A stretch of DNA of 64,000 nt, taken from Burkholderiales bacterium. Its GTDB lineage: Bacteria; Pseudomonadota; Gammaproteobacteria; Burkholderiales; Burkholderiaceae_D. Of the stretch, positions 37,272-45,995 are shown one piece after another. The stretch covers positions 39,652-103,651 of the forward strand of contig JACQDX010000114.1 in assembly GCA_016200895.1 (NCBI GenBank). The letters run 5' to 3'. Below the pieces are notes generated by a model. The model searched no databases. It had not been told where the DNA came from and saw only the letters and a list, made by a program, of their open reading frames with translations. The translations under genes were made by a program, and so were the position numbers. The first letter of the stretch is position 1. Every line of letters starts with the position of its first letter.

Positions 37272-38024
37272 ATGGCGACTGCTAAACAAAGCGAAAAAGA
37301 ATTTCTGCTCAATTACAATATCCATGACTATGATGTCCCACTGACCAGCGTGGATCTGGTAATTTTCACGATCAGGGACCAGGCTCTGCAAGTCTTGCTG
37401 GTCAAACGAGGTGATCATCCTTGCAAGGGACAATGGAGTTTGCCTGGCGGCTTTATTGATATCCACAATGATATCGACCTTGATGGTGCAGCCCTGCGCA
37501 AGCTCAAGGAAAAAACCGGGGTGGAATCCCCTTATCTTGAGCAATTGCAAGGCTTTGGCAGCCGCAACCGTGATGCGCGTGGCTGGTCTACCACCTTTGC
37601 TTATTTTGCCCTGATATCTTCTGACCGCATCACGCTTAGTCATGGTGGCAATGCGGATGCGGTGCGCTGGTGCCCGGTTGAATCAGACGAGGGCTTGCCC
37701 AAGCTGGCTTTTGATCATGCGCAAATACTGGATGTTGCAGTCCAGCGCCTGCGTAACAAGGTGGAATACACGTCCCTGCCAGCACATTTATTGCCGGAAG
37801 AATTCACGCTGTCTGAATTACAGCGCGTGTATCAGGTTTTGCTGGGGCGTCTGGTAGACAAGAGCGCGTTTCGCAAGCGCATCCGGGAAGGTGATTTTCT
37901 GGAAGAGTTGCCTGGCAAGTGGCGATTGGGCAGTAATCGCCCGGCTCAACTATATGGCTTGCGCAAGGGACAGGGCACGGTCTATTTCAATCGCCTGATG
38001 ACAGGAGAAGTCGGCGCGAAATAG
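37272..38024 (+). CDS. NrtR-like Nudix-related transcriptional regulator
   Basis: 250-residue protein: an N-terminal Nudix-fold domain (about residues 20-155; VDLVIFTIRDQALQVLLVKR, KGQWSLPGGFID) and a C-terminal winged helix (about 165-245; FTLSELQRVYQVLLGR, LVDKSAFRKRI). The Nudix box is degenerate (DIDLDGAALRKLKEKTGV lacks the catalytic RExxEE), as in NrtR regulators that bind ADP-ribose but do not hydrolyse it. Known NrtR proteins control NAD salvage genes; none is nearby, so the divergent dioxygenase genes are the likely target. AGGGGAAAAGC precedes the ATG at 37272. Confidence 0.85.
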   Translation: MATAKQSEKEFLLNYNIHDYDVPLTSVDLVIFTIRDQALQVLLVKRGDHPCKGQWSLPGGFIDIHNDIDLDGAALRKLKEKTGVESPYLEQLQGFGSRNRDARGWSTTFAYFALISSDRITLSHGGNADAVRWCPVESDEGLPKLAFDHAQILDVAVQRLRNKVEYTSLPAHLLPEEFTLSELQRVYQVLLGRLVDKSAFRKRIREGDFLEELPGKWRLGSNRPAQLYGLRKGQGTVYFNRLMTGEVGAK

Positions 38025-38041
38025 TCTTTTCTGCATCTTTA

Positions 38042-38072
38042 GTTTTGGGTATATTGAGTTAATGCCCAAAAC
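38042..38072. repeat. Hairpin downstream of the NrtR-like gene
   Basis: GTTTTGGG (38042-38049) and CCCAAAAC (38065-38072) are exact complements and the stem can extend by three further pairs. It lies 18 bases after the stop codon but lacks a T-run, so it may be a weak terminator or transcript stabiliser. Confidence 0.4.
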
Positions 38073-38120
38073 CAACATCGTCAAGTTTTGTCAAAAGTGC
38101 ACATCCGCTTGCATATAAAC

Positions 38121-38149
38121 TTGACGAATATTCAATATTATCAAATAAT
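38121..38149 (+). promoter_or_regulatory. Candidate sigma-70 promoter of the catalase-LodA fusion gene
   Basis: TTGACG (38121-38126), a 17-base spacer and AATAAT (38144-38149) lie about 140 bases before the fusion gene. The spacing is ideal; the -10 box is only a fair match. Confidence 0.35.
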
Positions 38150-38286
38150 CATCCTGCATTCCTGATTTTCATGTTTGCTGGACACAGCCTTGCTGTACGC
38201 GTTCGGCAAATGTCCGCATCAACAATGCGCATCAGCCAAAGCTAAAGCTTGCAAGTGCGCATTCAGTACAAAAAGGGAGACAGTGT

Positions 38287-41238
38287 ATGAGCAAAGATCA
38301 AGACCCCATTCCGCCATGTTTTGACCAGGCTAATCAGGCACCAGAGCGTCTGACCGAGATGTTCGTAGGGATAGCGCAAGGAAACCGCATCAGGCTCGGC
38401 CAGCGTCCTGCAGAGCGTGCGGTGTTCCGCAAATTGCATGGGGTTGCCAGCGCCAGGCTGGTTATGGAAAAGAAAATACCTGCCAAACTCAAGGTGGGTG
38501 TCTTTGCCCACGACAGCCTGGATGCCTGGGTCAGGTTTTCCAGCGACACTACGCCAACTTCGCCGGATCTGTATTCAACCCTGGGCATAGGTATCAAACT
38601 GTTTGGCGTGCCCGGACCCAAGGCGCTGGGTGATGATGGCGACACGGCTGATTTCATCATGCAAAACTTCCCGGTTTTCTTTGTTGATAATGCCAAGGAG
38701 ATGGTGGAGTTTACTTATGCTGGCGTGGTCGCACAGGATTATCCCGGCTACCTGAAAAAACATCCCAAGACTGCAAAAATACTGGACCAGATGGAAAAGG
38801 TCGAGGGCAGTACCCTGACCACGACTTACTGGGCCATCCTGCCTTTTCATGCCGGGCAAAAAGACTATGTCAAATACCGGCTGGAACCAGTTACTCCGCC
38901 AGAGAACGTGCCAAATGATGAGCGCGATTATCTGGCCGTAGACATGTGCAATCGCCTGGCCAAGCGTGAATATCAATTCCGCTTCATGGTGCAATTGCGT
39001 ACCAATCCCAAGACCATGCCGCTGGATGAAGCAACGGTGGAATGGCCAGAATCGGAAAGCCCCTTCATTCATGTTGCTACCCTGATCTTGCCGCTGCAAG
39101 ATATCAGCGTGCGTGGTCAGTCTGAATATGGGCAAGGCCTGGCATTCAATATCTGGCGCGTGCCACCTGCACAGGCACCGGTAGGCTCCATCGCCGAGGC
39201 GCGTAAAGTCGTGTATGCAGCAGGTGCAGATGCCAGGCATGAAGCCAATGGCCAGAGCCTGCAAGACCCGCGTGAGCCGCGCTCCCCGACTGCGGGCTGT
39301 CCCTTTCACGCGCTAGCGCAGGTAAAAGCAGAACCCGTAGTAAAAGATAATTGCATCGTCAAGACAGTGATTTATCCATCCATTGGTGTTGCCCGTGTAG
39401 GCACTAGCGAGAAGGAATGGTTTTTGGGGCCAGAAGTGCCTTATCCAAAACCAGAGGCACCCGGCTATTACCGCGATGCCCAGAAAAAACTCAAGCGTCA
39501 GGGAGCCAGGTTCCGTGTATATGGCGTGAATGCCAAAGGCGAGATCGTCAAGGAACTGAATGCCGACAATGCCAAGATAGAGTGGCAGGTGCAACTTGCT
39601 AATACCAAGTCAGCCTGGTATGGCTTCCAGTTGGCACTGGATATTCCTGAAGCCGCATCGGCCCCGCAAACCACCTTGCGCAATGCGGCAGTGCCGGACA
39701 GGACCATGTTGTCCATCATGCCCAAGCAAAGAAAAGTCAGTGGAAAAAAAGCCAAACCGCAGCGCTTTGATGATGGCAAATTCATGGGCAAGCCTGTCTA
39801 TCTGGGTGAAGCTTTCACTGACGAGCAAGGTCGTTTGATAGTATTGGGTGGGCATGGCGTATCCGCTTCTTACGACAATAGCCGCGCCATCACTTTTGCC
39901 AATAATGAAGGCTGGCATGATGACACTTCCGACGGCCCCATCAATGCCAAGGTTGTTTATGAAGGGCTGGAGTTAATGGTGGAGCCGAGTTGGGTCGTCG
40001 TCGCACCACCCAATTATGCACCTCAAAGAAAATCCGTACGCACCATGTGGGACTTGATGCGCGATGTTGCCATTACCGCTGGCACCTTGCCTAAACCAAA
40101 GCGTCCCAGTTTTACTTTCGATATCCTGCCCCTGTTTGAACGCCTGAATGGCTTGCAATGGGTAAATGCTGGCTTCAATGCAGGATTTGGCTGGAAGGGA
40201 ATGGTTGACCTCACGAGTGCACAGGCTTTATCACGCCTGGCCAGCAATGACACAGCCTATGTAGAATTGCGCCGCACCATCGCCAATCAGTTCCGCAACT
40301 ATGAAGTCGATTCCTGGTCACCCAAGCCGTGGCCCTGGTTGTATGGCGATGCCATGGCTATTCCCGCTGCGCAAACGCCAAGACAAAATGCCTCGCTGAC
40401 AGCCACTCAACTGGCCATGCTGATGGAATGGGCAGAGGGTAATTTTGTCGAAGACTATGATCCAGATCGCAAACATGCCGAGCGCATAGACCAGGTGCCG
40501 CTGGAACAGCAGGGCGACACCCTGACACAGGCAGCGCTGGACTTTTGCCTCGCTGATGCCTTCCACCCCGGTTGCGAAATGACCTGGCCGGTGCGTGCCA
40601 GCACCATGTATATGGCACCCTTCCGTTTTGCCCACGCACTTGATGGCTGGATTGCACCTGGCCTGGGTGAGATACTGACCAGTGATGGCGTCACCATACC
40701 TAATGGCCCCTTGTATGGCCAACAGGCTGGCGGCATCACACGCTGGATGGCAGTGCCCTGGCAGACGGATACAGCAAGCTGCCGCTCGGGTTACGATAAG
40801 TCGTATGACCCTTATGTGCCCAGCTTCTGGCCAGCCCGTGTACCAAATCAGGTCCTGACCAAACAAAACTATGCTGTCGTCATGGACGAGAAAAAGCCGC
40901 TGGGTGAAAGGCTGGCCGCGTTTGCCAACCGTGCCTCGTGGATCAATCCTTTGGGCAGCACCAGCTATACCGACCAGATCAATAATATGATCCATCATTT
41001 TGATCATCTCGGTGTGGTTGAAGTCCATCCCGGGCCGAGTGATCATCAGCACTTCCCGGCTGAGTTTGAAGTCGAAGACCAGCACATACCTATCGCCAAT
41101 ATGCCTGCACCCAATACCAAGCATGCGCAACATGATGAGCATGCCATGGTAGGGGCGGCAGAAGTGGTGAATGCTGAATCTGTCGATATCATGACGATAG
41201 AAAAAGTACGCCGCTTCCCGCGCGGTCTGCATCGCTAG
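38287..41238 (+). CDS. Fusion of a catalase-like heme domain with a LodA-family CTQ-dependent oxidase
   Basis: 983 residues, two parts. Residues 1-335 resemble small catalase-family proteins: distal His51 (KLHGVAS), Asn127 (QNFPVFF) and the proximal R-x3-Y motif Arg306/Tyr310 are retained. Residues about 357-960 are a LodA/GoxA-type domain: it opens with YPSIGVARVG and GPEVPYP and has the two residues that would form cysteine tryptophylquinone, Cys763 (HPGCEMTW) and Trp825 (AVPWQTD), 62 apart. LodA enzymes oxidise amino acids (lysine, glycine) and release H2O2 and ammonia, so the fused catalase-like part could consume the peroxide (inference). No signal peptide. GGGAG precedes the ATG. Substrate unknown; the LodB-like partner follows. 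Confidence 0.85.
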   Translation: MSKDQDPIPPCFDQANQAPERLTEMFVGIAQGNRIRLGQRPAERAVFRKLHGVASARLVMEKKIPAKLKVGVFAHDSLDAWVRFSSDTTPTSPDLYSTLGIGIKLFGVPGPKALGDDGDTADFIMQNFPVFFVDNAKEMVEFTYAGVVAQDYPGYLKKHPKTAKILDQMEKVEGSTLTTTYWAILPFHAGQKDYVKYRLEPVTPPENVPNDERDYLAVDMCNRLAKREYQFRFMVQLRTNPKTMPLDEATVEWPESESPFIHVATLILPLQDISVRGQSEYGQGLAFNIWRVPPAQAPVGSIAEARKVVYAAGADARHEANGQSLQDPREPRSPTAGCPFHALAQVKAEPVVKDNCIVKTVIYPSIGVARVGTSEKEWFLGPEVPYPKPEAPGYYRDAQKKLKRQGARFRVYGVNAKGEIVKELNADNAKIEWQVQLANTKSAWYGFQLALDIPEAASAPQTTLRNAAVPDRTMLSIMPKQRKVSGKKAKPQRFDDGKFMGKPVYLGEAFTDEQGRLIVLGGHGVSASYDNSRAITFANNEGWHDDTSDGPINAKVVYEGLELMVEPSWVVVAPPNYAPQRKSVRTMWDLMRDVAITAGTLPKPKRPSFTFDILPLFERLNGLQWVNAGFNAGFGWKGMVDLTSAQALSRLASNDTAYVELRRTIANQFRNYEVDSWSPKPWPWLYGDAMAIPAAQTPRQNASLTATQLAMLMEWAEGNFVEDYDPDRKHAERIDQVPLEQQGDTLTQAALDFCLADAFHPGCEMTWPVRASTMYMAPFRFAHALDGWIAPGLGEILTSDGVTIPNGPLYGQQAGGITRWMAVPWQTDTASCRSGYDKSYDPYVPSFWPARVPNQVLTKQNYAVVMDEKKPLGERLAAFANRASWINPLGSTSYTDQINNMIHHFDHLGVVEVHPGPSDHQHFPAEFEVEDQHIPIANMPAPNTKHAQHDEHAMVGAAEVVNAESVDIMTIEKVRRFPRGLHR

Positions 41239-41261
41239 TGGGCTGTGACGGTCCGCTAAAG

Positions 41262-42353
41262 ATGACTAAACTGAAGATCGACGCTTTGGTACTGGGGGCA
41301 GGGCCTGCGGGCTCTGCCTTTGCCCTGAACCTGGCACAATTCCAAAAAGTAGTGATGCTGGAAGCTGCACCTCCAGCAGTCATGCGCATAGGCGAATCCT
41401 TGCCAGCCGCAGCCGGTAAGTTGCTGGTTGATATGGGATTATATGAAGCATTTTTGCAGCAAGGCCATCAAGCCGCACATCTGAACATCAGTCACTGGGG
41501 CAGTGATCTGGCGATAGAGCAAGATGCCATGCGCAATCTCGATGGTCACGGCTGGTATTTGGACCGTCATCGTTTTGATTGCTGGTTGCAGAATGTCGCG
41601 CAAGAGCGTGGTGCGGCTTTGCTGAGACAAAGCAAATTGCTGTCTTTTGCACCTGCGAAAAACAATCCTGAACATTGGGATGCTGTCATTGCCGTGCAGG
41701 GCAAGACCGTGCACATAGAAACCAGGATGTTGATTGATGCCAGCGGCAGGAAGTCGCTGCTGACGCGACAACTAGGCATAGCACGTAAAGCGACGGATAA
41801 ACTGGTGTGCAGTTGGCTGGTGGGCAAGGACTTAGATAATAGTGCAGGCTCAAGTCACATCAGCGCGGAAGCTGGCGGCTGGTGGTATAGCTCATCCCTG
41901 CCAGGTCAGGGCCGCATTGTGGCGTTTTACACCGATGCCGATTTACCAGCAGCGGCAGCCTGCAATCATCAGCAAGGGCTGTTGCAGCGTTTGCGTCAGA
42001 ATACGCAATTGTCTGCCTGTCTTGATGAATATGGTTTTGTGCCAGGACAGCAGCATGGATATTGTGCTGCCCACACCGCAGTGCTGGAGCAATTTGCCGG
42101 ACCTAACTGGCTGGCAGTTGGTGATGCCGCGCTGAGTTTTGACCCACTGTCTTCGCAAGGCATATTCAATGCCTTGTACACAGGCCTGGCAGCGGCGGAA
42201 GCGGCATCTCATTATGACGCAGACGCGCAAGCTGCTTATGTGGCTGAGCTGGCTTCCATACAAGCGGCATATCTGCATCATTTGAAAATTTGGTACCAGC
42301 AGGAGCAGCGCTGGGCAGATCAGCCGTTTTGGCAACGGCGGCTTGCTGCTTGA
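41262..42353 (+). CDS. LodB-like FAD-dependent oxidoreductase (CTQ maturation factor)
   Basis: About 363 residues, a flavoprotein of the geranylgeranyl-reductase/halogenase-like class. It has the Rossmann motif LGAGPAGSAFALNL (about residues 11-24), the RIGESLPA signature of LodB/tryptophan-halogenase relatives, and the second FAD motif AVGDAALSFDPLSSQGIFNAL (about 285-305). LodB proteins are required to make the tryptophylquinone cofactor of the adjacent LodA. The start is uncertain: ATG 41262 is used, while a GTG at 41238 overlaps the stop codon of the fusion gene. It is co-directional and clearly in the same operon. Confidence 0.87.
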   Translation: MTKLKIDALVLGAGPAGSAFALNLAQFQKVVMLEAAPPAVMRIGESLPAAAGKLLVDMGLYEAFLQQGHQAAHLNISHWGSDLAIEQDAMRNLDGHGWYLDRHRFDCWLQNVAQERGAALLRQSKLLSFAPAKNNPEHWDAVIAVQGKTVHIETRMLIDASGRKSLLTRQLGIARKATDKLVCSWLVGKDLDNSAGSSHISAEAGGWWYSSSLPGQGRIVAFYTDADLPAAAACNHQQGLLQRLRQNTQLSACLDEYGFVPGQQHGYCAAHTAVLEQFAGPNWLAVGDAALSFDPLSSQGIFNALYTGLAAAEAASHYDADAQAAYVAELASIQAAYLHHLKIWYQQEQRWADQPFWQRRLAA

Positions 42354-42412
42354 ATTCACTGCCCCTGGTTTGTCAGGCCAGAGGCATTAGTTCAACATTA
42401 CATTAAACTACG

Positions 42413-43606
42413 TCAAACTGCATCAAGTGCAGACTGCAAATCCTGCCTTAAATCTTCTACATCTTCTATGCCTACCGACAGGCGTATGAATGAATCGGTG
42501 ATGCCCAGCTTGGCTCTTTGTTCTGCCGGGATCGTTGCGTGCGTCATGATGGCTGGATGTTCTATCAGGCTTTCCACACCACCCAGGCTTTCGGCCAGGG
42601 CGAATACTTCGCAAGTTTCGAGGAAGCGGCGCGCGCCTGGCAGGTCAGTATCGAGTTCTATTGAAATGATGCCGCCAAAGCCATCCATCTGCTGTTTGGC
42701 CAACTCATGTTGCGGGTGGCTTTCAAGGCCTGGGTAATACACTTTCCTGACCTTGGGCTGCTTTTCCAGCCAGCGTGCCAGGTCCAGTCCATTGGAGTTG
42801 TGGCGTTCGACGCGGATATTGAGTGTCTTGATACCGCGCAGAGCAAGGAAGCTGTCGAAGGGGCTGGCGATCGCGCCAACGGAGTTTTGCAAGAAGCCCA
42901 GACGCTCACGCCAATCAGCCTGATGTGCTTCGCCACCAACGATGGCAATACCACCGATGATATCTGAGTGGCCGTTCAGGTATTTGGTCATCGAATGCAC
43001 GACGATATCAAAACCCAGTTCCAGCGGACGTTGTACTTTGGGGCTGGCAAAAGTATTGTCCGCCACGGCGATGATGTTGTGCTCGCGGCAGATCTTTGCA
43101 ATCGCGCGCAGGTCTGCCAGTTTCAGCATGGGGTTGGTCGGTGTTTCTACCCACAGCATCTTGGTGTCGGGGCGTATCGCAGCCAGCACTTCTTCTGGCT
43201 TGGTCATGTCCACATAGGTGAACTGCAGACCAGCGCTGCGTTTGCGCACGCGTTCAAACAGGCGGTAGCTGCCGCCATACATATCATCGCCAGCGATGAT
43301 ATGGGCACCGCTATCAACGATTTCCAGCACGGTGGCAATCGCTGCCAGGCCGGAGGCAAAGGCAAATGCCTGCGCCCCACCTTCAAGGTCTGCTACTGCA
43401 CGCTCCAGCGCCCAGCGGGTAGGATTGTGGGAGCGGCCATAATCAAGGCCCTTGTGTACGCCAGGGCTGTCTTGGACAAAGGTGGACGTCGCATAGATAG
43501 GCGGCATGATGGCGCCCGTGACCGGGTCAGGGAACTGCCCGGCGTGGATGACGCGCGTGCCAAAGGCTTGCGGATGAGTAGGCTTCTTGTATTCGGGATA
43601 GCTCAT
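42413..43606 (-). CDS. Cystathionine gamma-lyase / gamma-synthase family PLP enzyme
   Basis: 397-residue PLP enzyme of the Cys/Met metabolism class. [29 protein letters not shown] at the N-terminus is split by the substrate loop; [13 protein letters not shown], the PLP lysine in [15 protein letters not shown] (about residue 205) and [19 protein letters not shown] match the family. Because it is coupled by ATGA overlap to a cystathionine beta-synthase, gamma-lyase activity (cystathionine to cysteine, 2-oxobutyrate and ammonia) is the likeliest role; gamma-synthase or homocysteine-related activity cannot be excluded by sequence. Confidence 0.88.
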   Translation of the reverse strand: MSYPEYKKPTHPQAFGTRVIHAGQFPDPVTGAIMPPIYATSTFVQDSPGVHKGLDYGRSHNPTRWALERAVADLEGGAQAFAFASGLAAIATVLEIVDSGAHIIAGDDMYGGSYRLFERVRKRSAGLQFTYVDMTKPEEVLAAIRPDTKMLWVETPTNPMLKLADLRAIAKICREHNIIAVADNTFASPKVQRPLELGFDIVVHSMTKYLNGHSDIIGGIAIVGGEAHQADWRERLGFLQNSVGAIASPFDSFLALRGIKTLNIRVERHNSNGLDLARWLEKQPKVRKVYYPGLESHPQHELAKQQMDGFGGIISIELDTDLPGARRFLETCEVFALAESLGGVESLIEHPAIMTHATIPAEQRAKLGITDSFIRLSVGIEDVEDLRQDLQSALDAV

Positions 43607-44988
43607 GAAAGTGTCCTGCGCATATGGTTGAGAAGGTCAAAGCGGGTAATCAGGCCATAAAACTGCTTTTCCGGTTTGTTGGCTGCAATGATGGCGACCA
43701 GACCGCGGTCCAGTGTGCTGCGCAATGCGGCAATGCTGGCATCCGGTGCCAGGGTTTCTATCTGGCTGGTCATGATGTCTTCTACGGCACTGCGGAACAG
43801 GCTGGCATCGGCAGATACTTTCAACAACAGGTCTGATTCATCAATAATACCGATAATCGCGCCATCGCGTATGACGGGCAGTTGCGAGATATCGGCACTG
43901 CGCATGCGGTTGAACGCCACCATCAGAGTGTCGCTGTCATTGACGCTGATTACGCCGCCTTCATCGAAGCGGCGGCTGATGATGTCGCGCAGATCACCAT
44001 AGTTTTTTCGCTTGAGCAAGCCCTGGTCTGTCATCCAGTTGTCGTTATATACCTTGGACAGATAGCGGGTGCCAGTGTCGCAGACAAAAGTGACAACACG
44101 TTTGGGTGTGGTCTGGGCGCGGCAATAGCGCAGGGCAGCGGCCAACAGGGTGCCGGTAGAAGAGCCTGCCAGTATGCCTTCGGCACGCAGTAGTTCGCGT
44201 GCTGTGCCAAAGCTTTCTGCATCATCGATGGTATAGGCATGCTTGACTGAACTGAAGTCGGCAATGCTGGGGATGAAATCTTCACCTATGCCTTCGACTG
44301 CCCAGGAGCCGCTGACTTCATTGACATTGCCCGTCTCTATGTACTCTGCAAGGATCGAGCCCTTGGGGTCGGCCAACACAAATTCGAGTTCAGGTTGCAC
44401 CTTGTTGAAATAACGTGTCAGGCCGGTCAGCGTGCCTGCAGAACCTACGCCGACGACGATGGCATCGACTTTGTGATCAGTCTGCGCCCAGATTTCTGGT
44501 CCCGTCGTGGTTTCATGTGCCAGTGGGTTAGCAGGATTATTGAACTGGTCAGCGAAGAAGGAACCAGGAATATCCCTGGCTAGGCGAGCAGCATAATCCT
44601 GGTAATACTCTGGATGCCCTTTGCCGACATCGGAGCGTGTGATGTGGACTTCTGCGCCCATGGCTTTCAGGTGCAGGATTTTTTCTGTGGACATCTTGTC
44701 CGGCACCACCAGTACTACGCGATAACCCTTTGCGCGCGCCACCAGTGCCAGGCCCAGGCCAGTATTGCCAGCCGTTGCCTCAATCACGGTGCCGCCTGCC
44801 TGCAGGTGGCCTTCGCGTTCTGCTGTTTCTATCATTGACCTGCCTATGCGATCCTTGATAGAACCGCCAGGGTTTTGTGATTCCAGTTTGAGGAATAATT
44901 CACATGGCCCTGTGTCAAAGCGGGTAACCTTGACCATGGGCGTATTGCCAATCAACGCAAGTACTGCGGGATCAGTTTGTTTTGTCAT
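43603..44988 (-). CDS. Cystathionine beta-synthase with C-terminal CBS domain pair
   Basis: 461 residues. The PLP-fold II domain (about residues 1-325) has the cofactor lysine in NPGGSIKDRIG (about 44), the phosphate-binding loop region TAGNTGLGLA and VGVGSAGTLTG. Two CBS domains follow (about 340-395 and 405-458; QLPVIRDGAIIGIIDESDLL and FYGLITRFDLLNHM). There is no N-terminal heme domain as in the human enzyme. It condenses serine and homocysteine to cystathionine; with the downstream gene it gives a complete reverse transsulfuration route to cysteine. The TGA overlaps the next start codon. Confidence 0.9.
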   Translation of the reverse strand: MTKQTDPAVLALIGNTPMVKVTRFDTGPCELFLKLESQNPGGSIKDRIGRSMIETAEREGHLQAGGTVIEATAGNTGLGLALVARAKGYRVVLVVPDKMSTEKILHLKAMGAEVHITRSDVGKGHPEYYQDYAARLARDIPGSFFADQFNNPANPLAHETTTGPEIWAQTDHKVDAIVVGVGSAGTLTGLTRYFNKVQPELEFVLADPKGSILAEYIETGNVNEVSGSWAVEGIGEDFIPSIADFSSVKHAYTIDDAESFGTARELLRAEGILAGSSTGTLLAAALRYCRAQTTPKRVVTFVCDTGTRYLSKVYNDNWMTDQGLLKRKNYGDLRDIISRRFDEGGVISVNDSDTLMVAFNRMRSADISQLPVIRDGAIIGIIDESDLLLKVSADASLFRSAVEDIMTSQIETLAPDASIAALRSTLDRGLVAIIAANKPEKQFYGLITRFDLLNHMRRTLS

Positions 44989-45088
44989 CTTAGTGTGCTC
45001 CTGGGTGCATACAATAGGGGTGTAACAGGTTTAGCATTTGTTTATGAGGCAGCAATGCTAACGATTTCATCTCCTGAGGCTAAGGAAT

Positions 45089-45114
45089 TTTTCCAACTAA
45101 GCATAGTTGGAAAA
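45089..45114. promoter_or_regulatory. 11-bp perfect dyad upstream of cystathionine beta-synthase
   Basis: TTTTCCAACTA and its exact complement TAGTTGGAAAA flank a 4-base AGCA. It lies about 100 bases upstream of the gene's ATG; a related half-site (ATAGTTTGGAAAA) occurs near 45185. Position suggests an operator for the transsulfuration pair, but an RNA hairpin in the leader is equally possible. Confidence 0.4.
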
Positions 45115-45385
45115 TAATTTACTTGCATTTTGGCAAGGCTGAATTTGAAGTCAAAATGGCAAGTATGATCATAGTATAGCCATAGTTTGGAAAATTGTTG
45201 GGGTATATGCGGTTTGCTTATTTCAAGGCCTTGTGTATTTATGGCTGGGCGATGGGGTGGTTCTGGTTGATGCACTGAGGATCTGTTGTGATTTTGTTTT
45301 ATTCGTCAAATTGCTCTGATTTGAAGCTGGAGGACACATGGCCTTACCTGGCTGATAGTCTGCGCTTAACCGCAATCTATATAAC

Positions 45386-45413
45386 GTCATTCCTGCGTGT
45401 TTCTGGCAGGAAT
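45386..45413. repeat. REP-like hairpin
   Basis: GTCATTCCTG ... CAGGAAT forms a 7-bp stem (ATTCCTG/CAGGAAT) around an 11-base loop. The phrase resembles the short GTCATTCC...GGAAT palindromes scattered through many proteobacterial genomes; here it is a single degenerate copy. Confidence 0.45.
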
Positions 45414-45537
45414 CTAGTTGCGTTCATAGCACATTGTGAAGTGCATTAACTTCTGAATCGCAGTGTTTGCATGCTTTAATATTTCAAATATCTACATGCG
45501 TAATTTAAGATTGCAGGCCGGTGGTAGACTGACAGCT

Positions 45538-45569
45538 GCATACCTTTTTGCTTCGCCAAAAAGGTATGC
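45538..45569. repeat. 13-bp perfect hairpin
   Basis: GCATACCTTTTTG and CAAAAAGGTATGC are exact complements with a CTTCGC loop. It is the left-most member of the palindrome cluster and could fold tightly in RNA. Confidence 0.6.
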
Positions 45570-45611
45570 CAAAAAGGCGACCCAGGCGTCGTCGCCCCCT
45601 GAAGGAGGTTC

Positions 45612-45782
45612 CCGTTTGTGCGGTACAAAAAATGGGAAATTCCCGAAACTCGCTACCCTTGCAGGGCGCACAATCGCTTGCAAGCGATTGCCGTTACGCA
45701 GGCGTGCAGCATGCTGCACGAAATCCCAGCTACACCTCAAACACGGGCATTTCTTTTTCCATTTTCCGTACCGCACAAACGG
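45612..45782. repeat. 171-bp nested palindromic element
   Basis: Arms of about 29 bases at 45612-45640 and 45754-45782 are inverted copies; the outer 15 bases (CCGTTTGTGCGGTAC) match exactly and the rest differs at a few positions. Inside lie a perfect 20-bp palindrome (45671-45690, CAATCGCTTG and complement) and a perfect 18-bp palindrome (45703-45720, CGTGCAGCA and complement). It has the shape of a structured intergenic repeat unit; no transposase or long ORF is associated. Confidence 0.6.
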
Positions 45783-45807
45783 CGTCGACACATGGGAACT
45801 GCAGAAA

Positions 45808-45861
45808 GTCAAAAGCAACTACAAGGTCAAAAGCAACTGCAAGGTCAAAAGCAACGTCAAC
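45808..45861 (+). repeat. Three tandem 18-bp repeats
   Basis: Units at 45808, 45826 and 45844 all begin GTCAAAAGCAAC; the first two differ at one base and the third diverges in its last six. They directly follow the palindromic element, with no spacers, so this is a minisatellite-like array and not a CRISPR. Confidence 0.75.
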
Positions 45862-45976
45862 GCGGCCGTTATATATGTTTTTGGATCGTAACTGATTGAC
45901 TATTTTCATCGGAATAAAATTACCCAATACATTTATGGGGAAACCCATTCGCAGTATCCACAGCCCGCAAAAGTAA

Positions 45977-45995
45977 ATGCCGCACGAGGCGGCAT
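45977..45995 (-). terminator. Terminator of the MFS transporter gene
   Basis: ATGCCGC and GCGGCAT form a 7-bp stem with a 5-base loop; on the minus strand it is followed by TTTACTTTT. It lies about 75 bases beyond the stop of the minus-strand transporter gene. Confidence 0.55.

Noticed and set aside
40318..41232. 304-codon minus-strand frame opposite the LodA domain
   Set aside because: Complementary to a region with conserved quinoprotein motifs; the His/Cys-rich translation is typical of an antisense shadow.
45338..45365. GGAGGACACATG as a start of a gene
   Set aside because: The frame ends after five codons (MALPG); no leader-peptide context such as attenuator stems with a matching amino acid.
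45808..45861. Tandem repeats considered as a CRISPR array
   Set aside because: Units are contiguous without spacers, only three copies, and no cas genes are in the window.
45463..45899. Several overlapping open frames of 93-142 codons on both strands
   Set aside because: They cross inverted and tandem repeats, which opens frames in all directions; repeated Lys/Gln runs come from the 18-bp repeats and no ribosome site or family feature is present.
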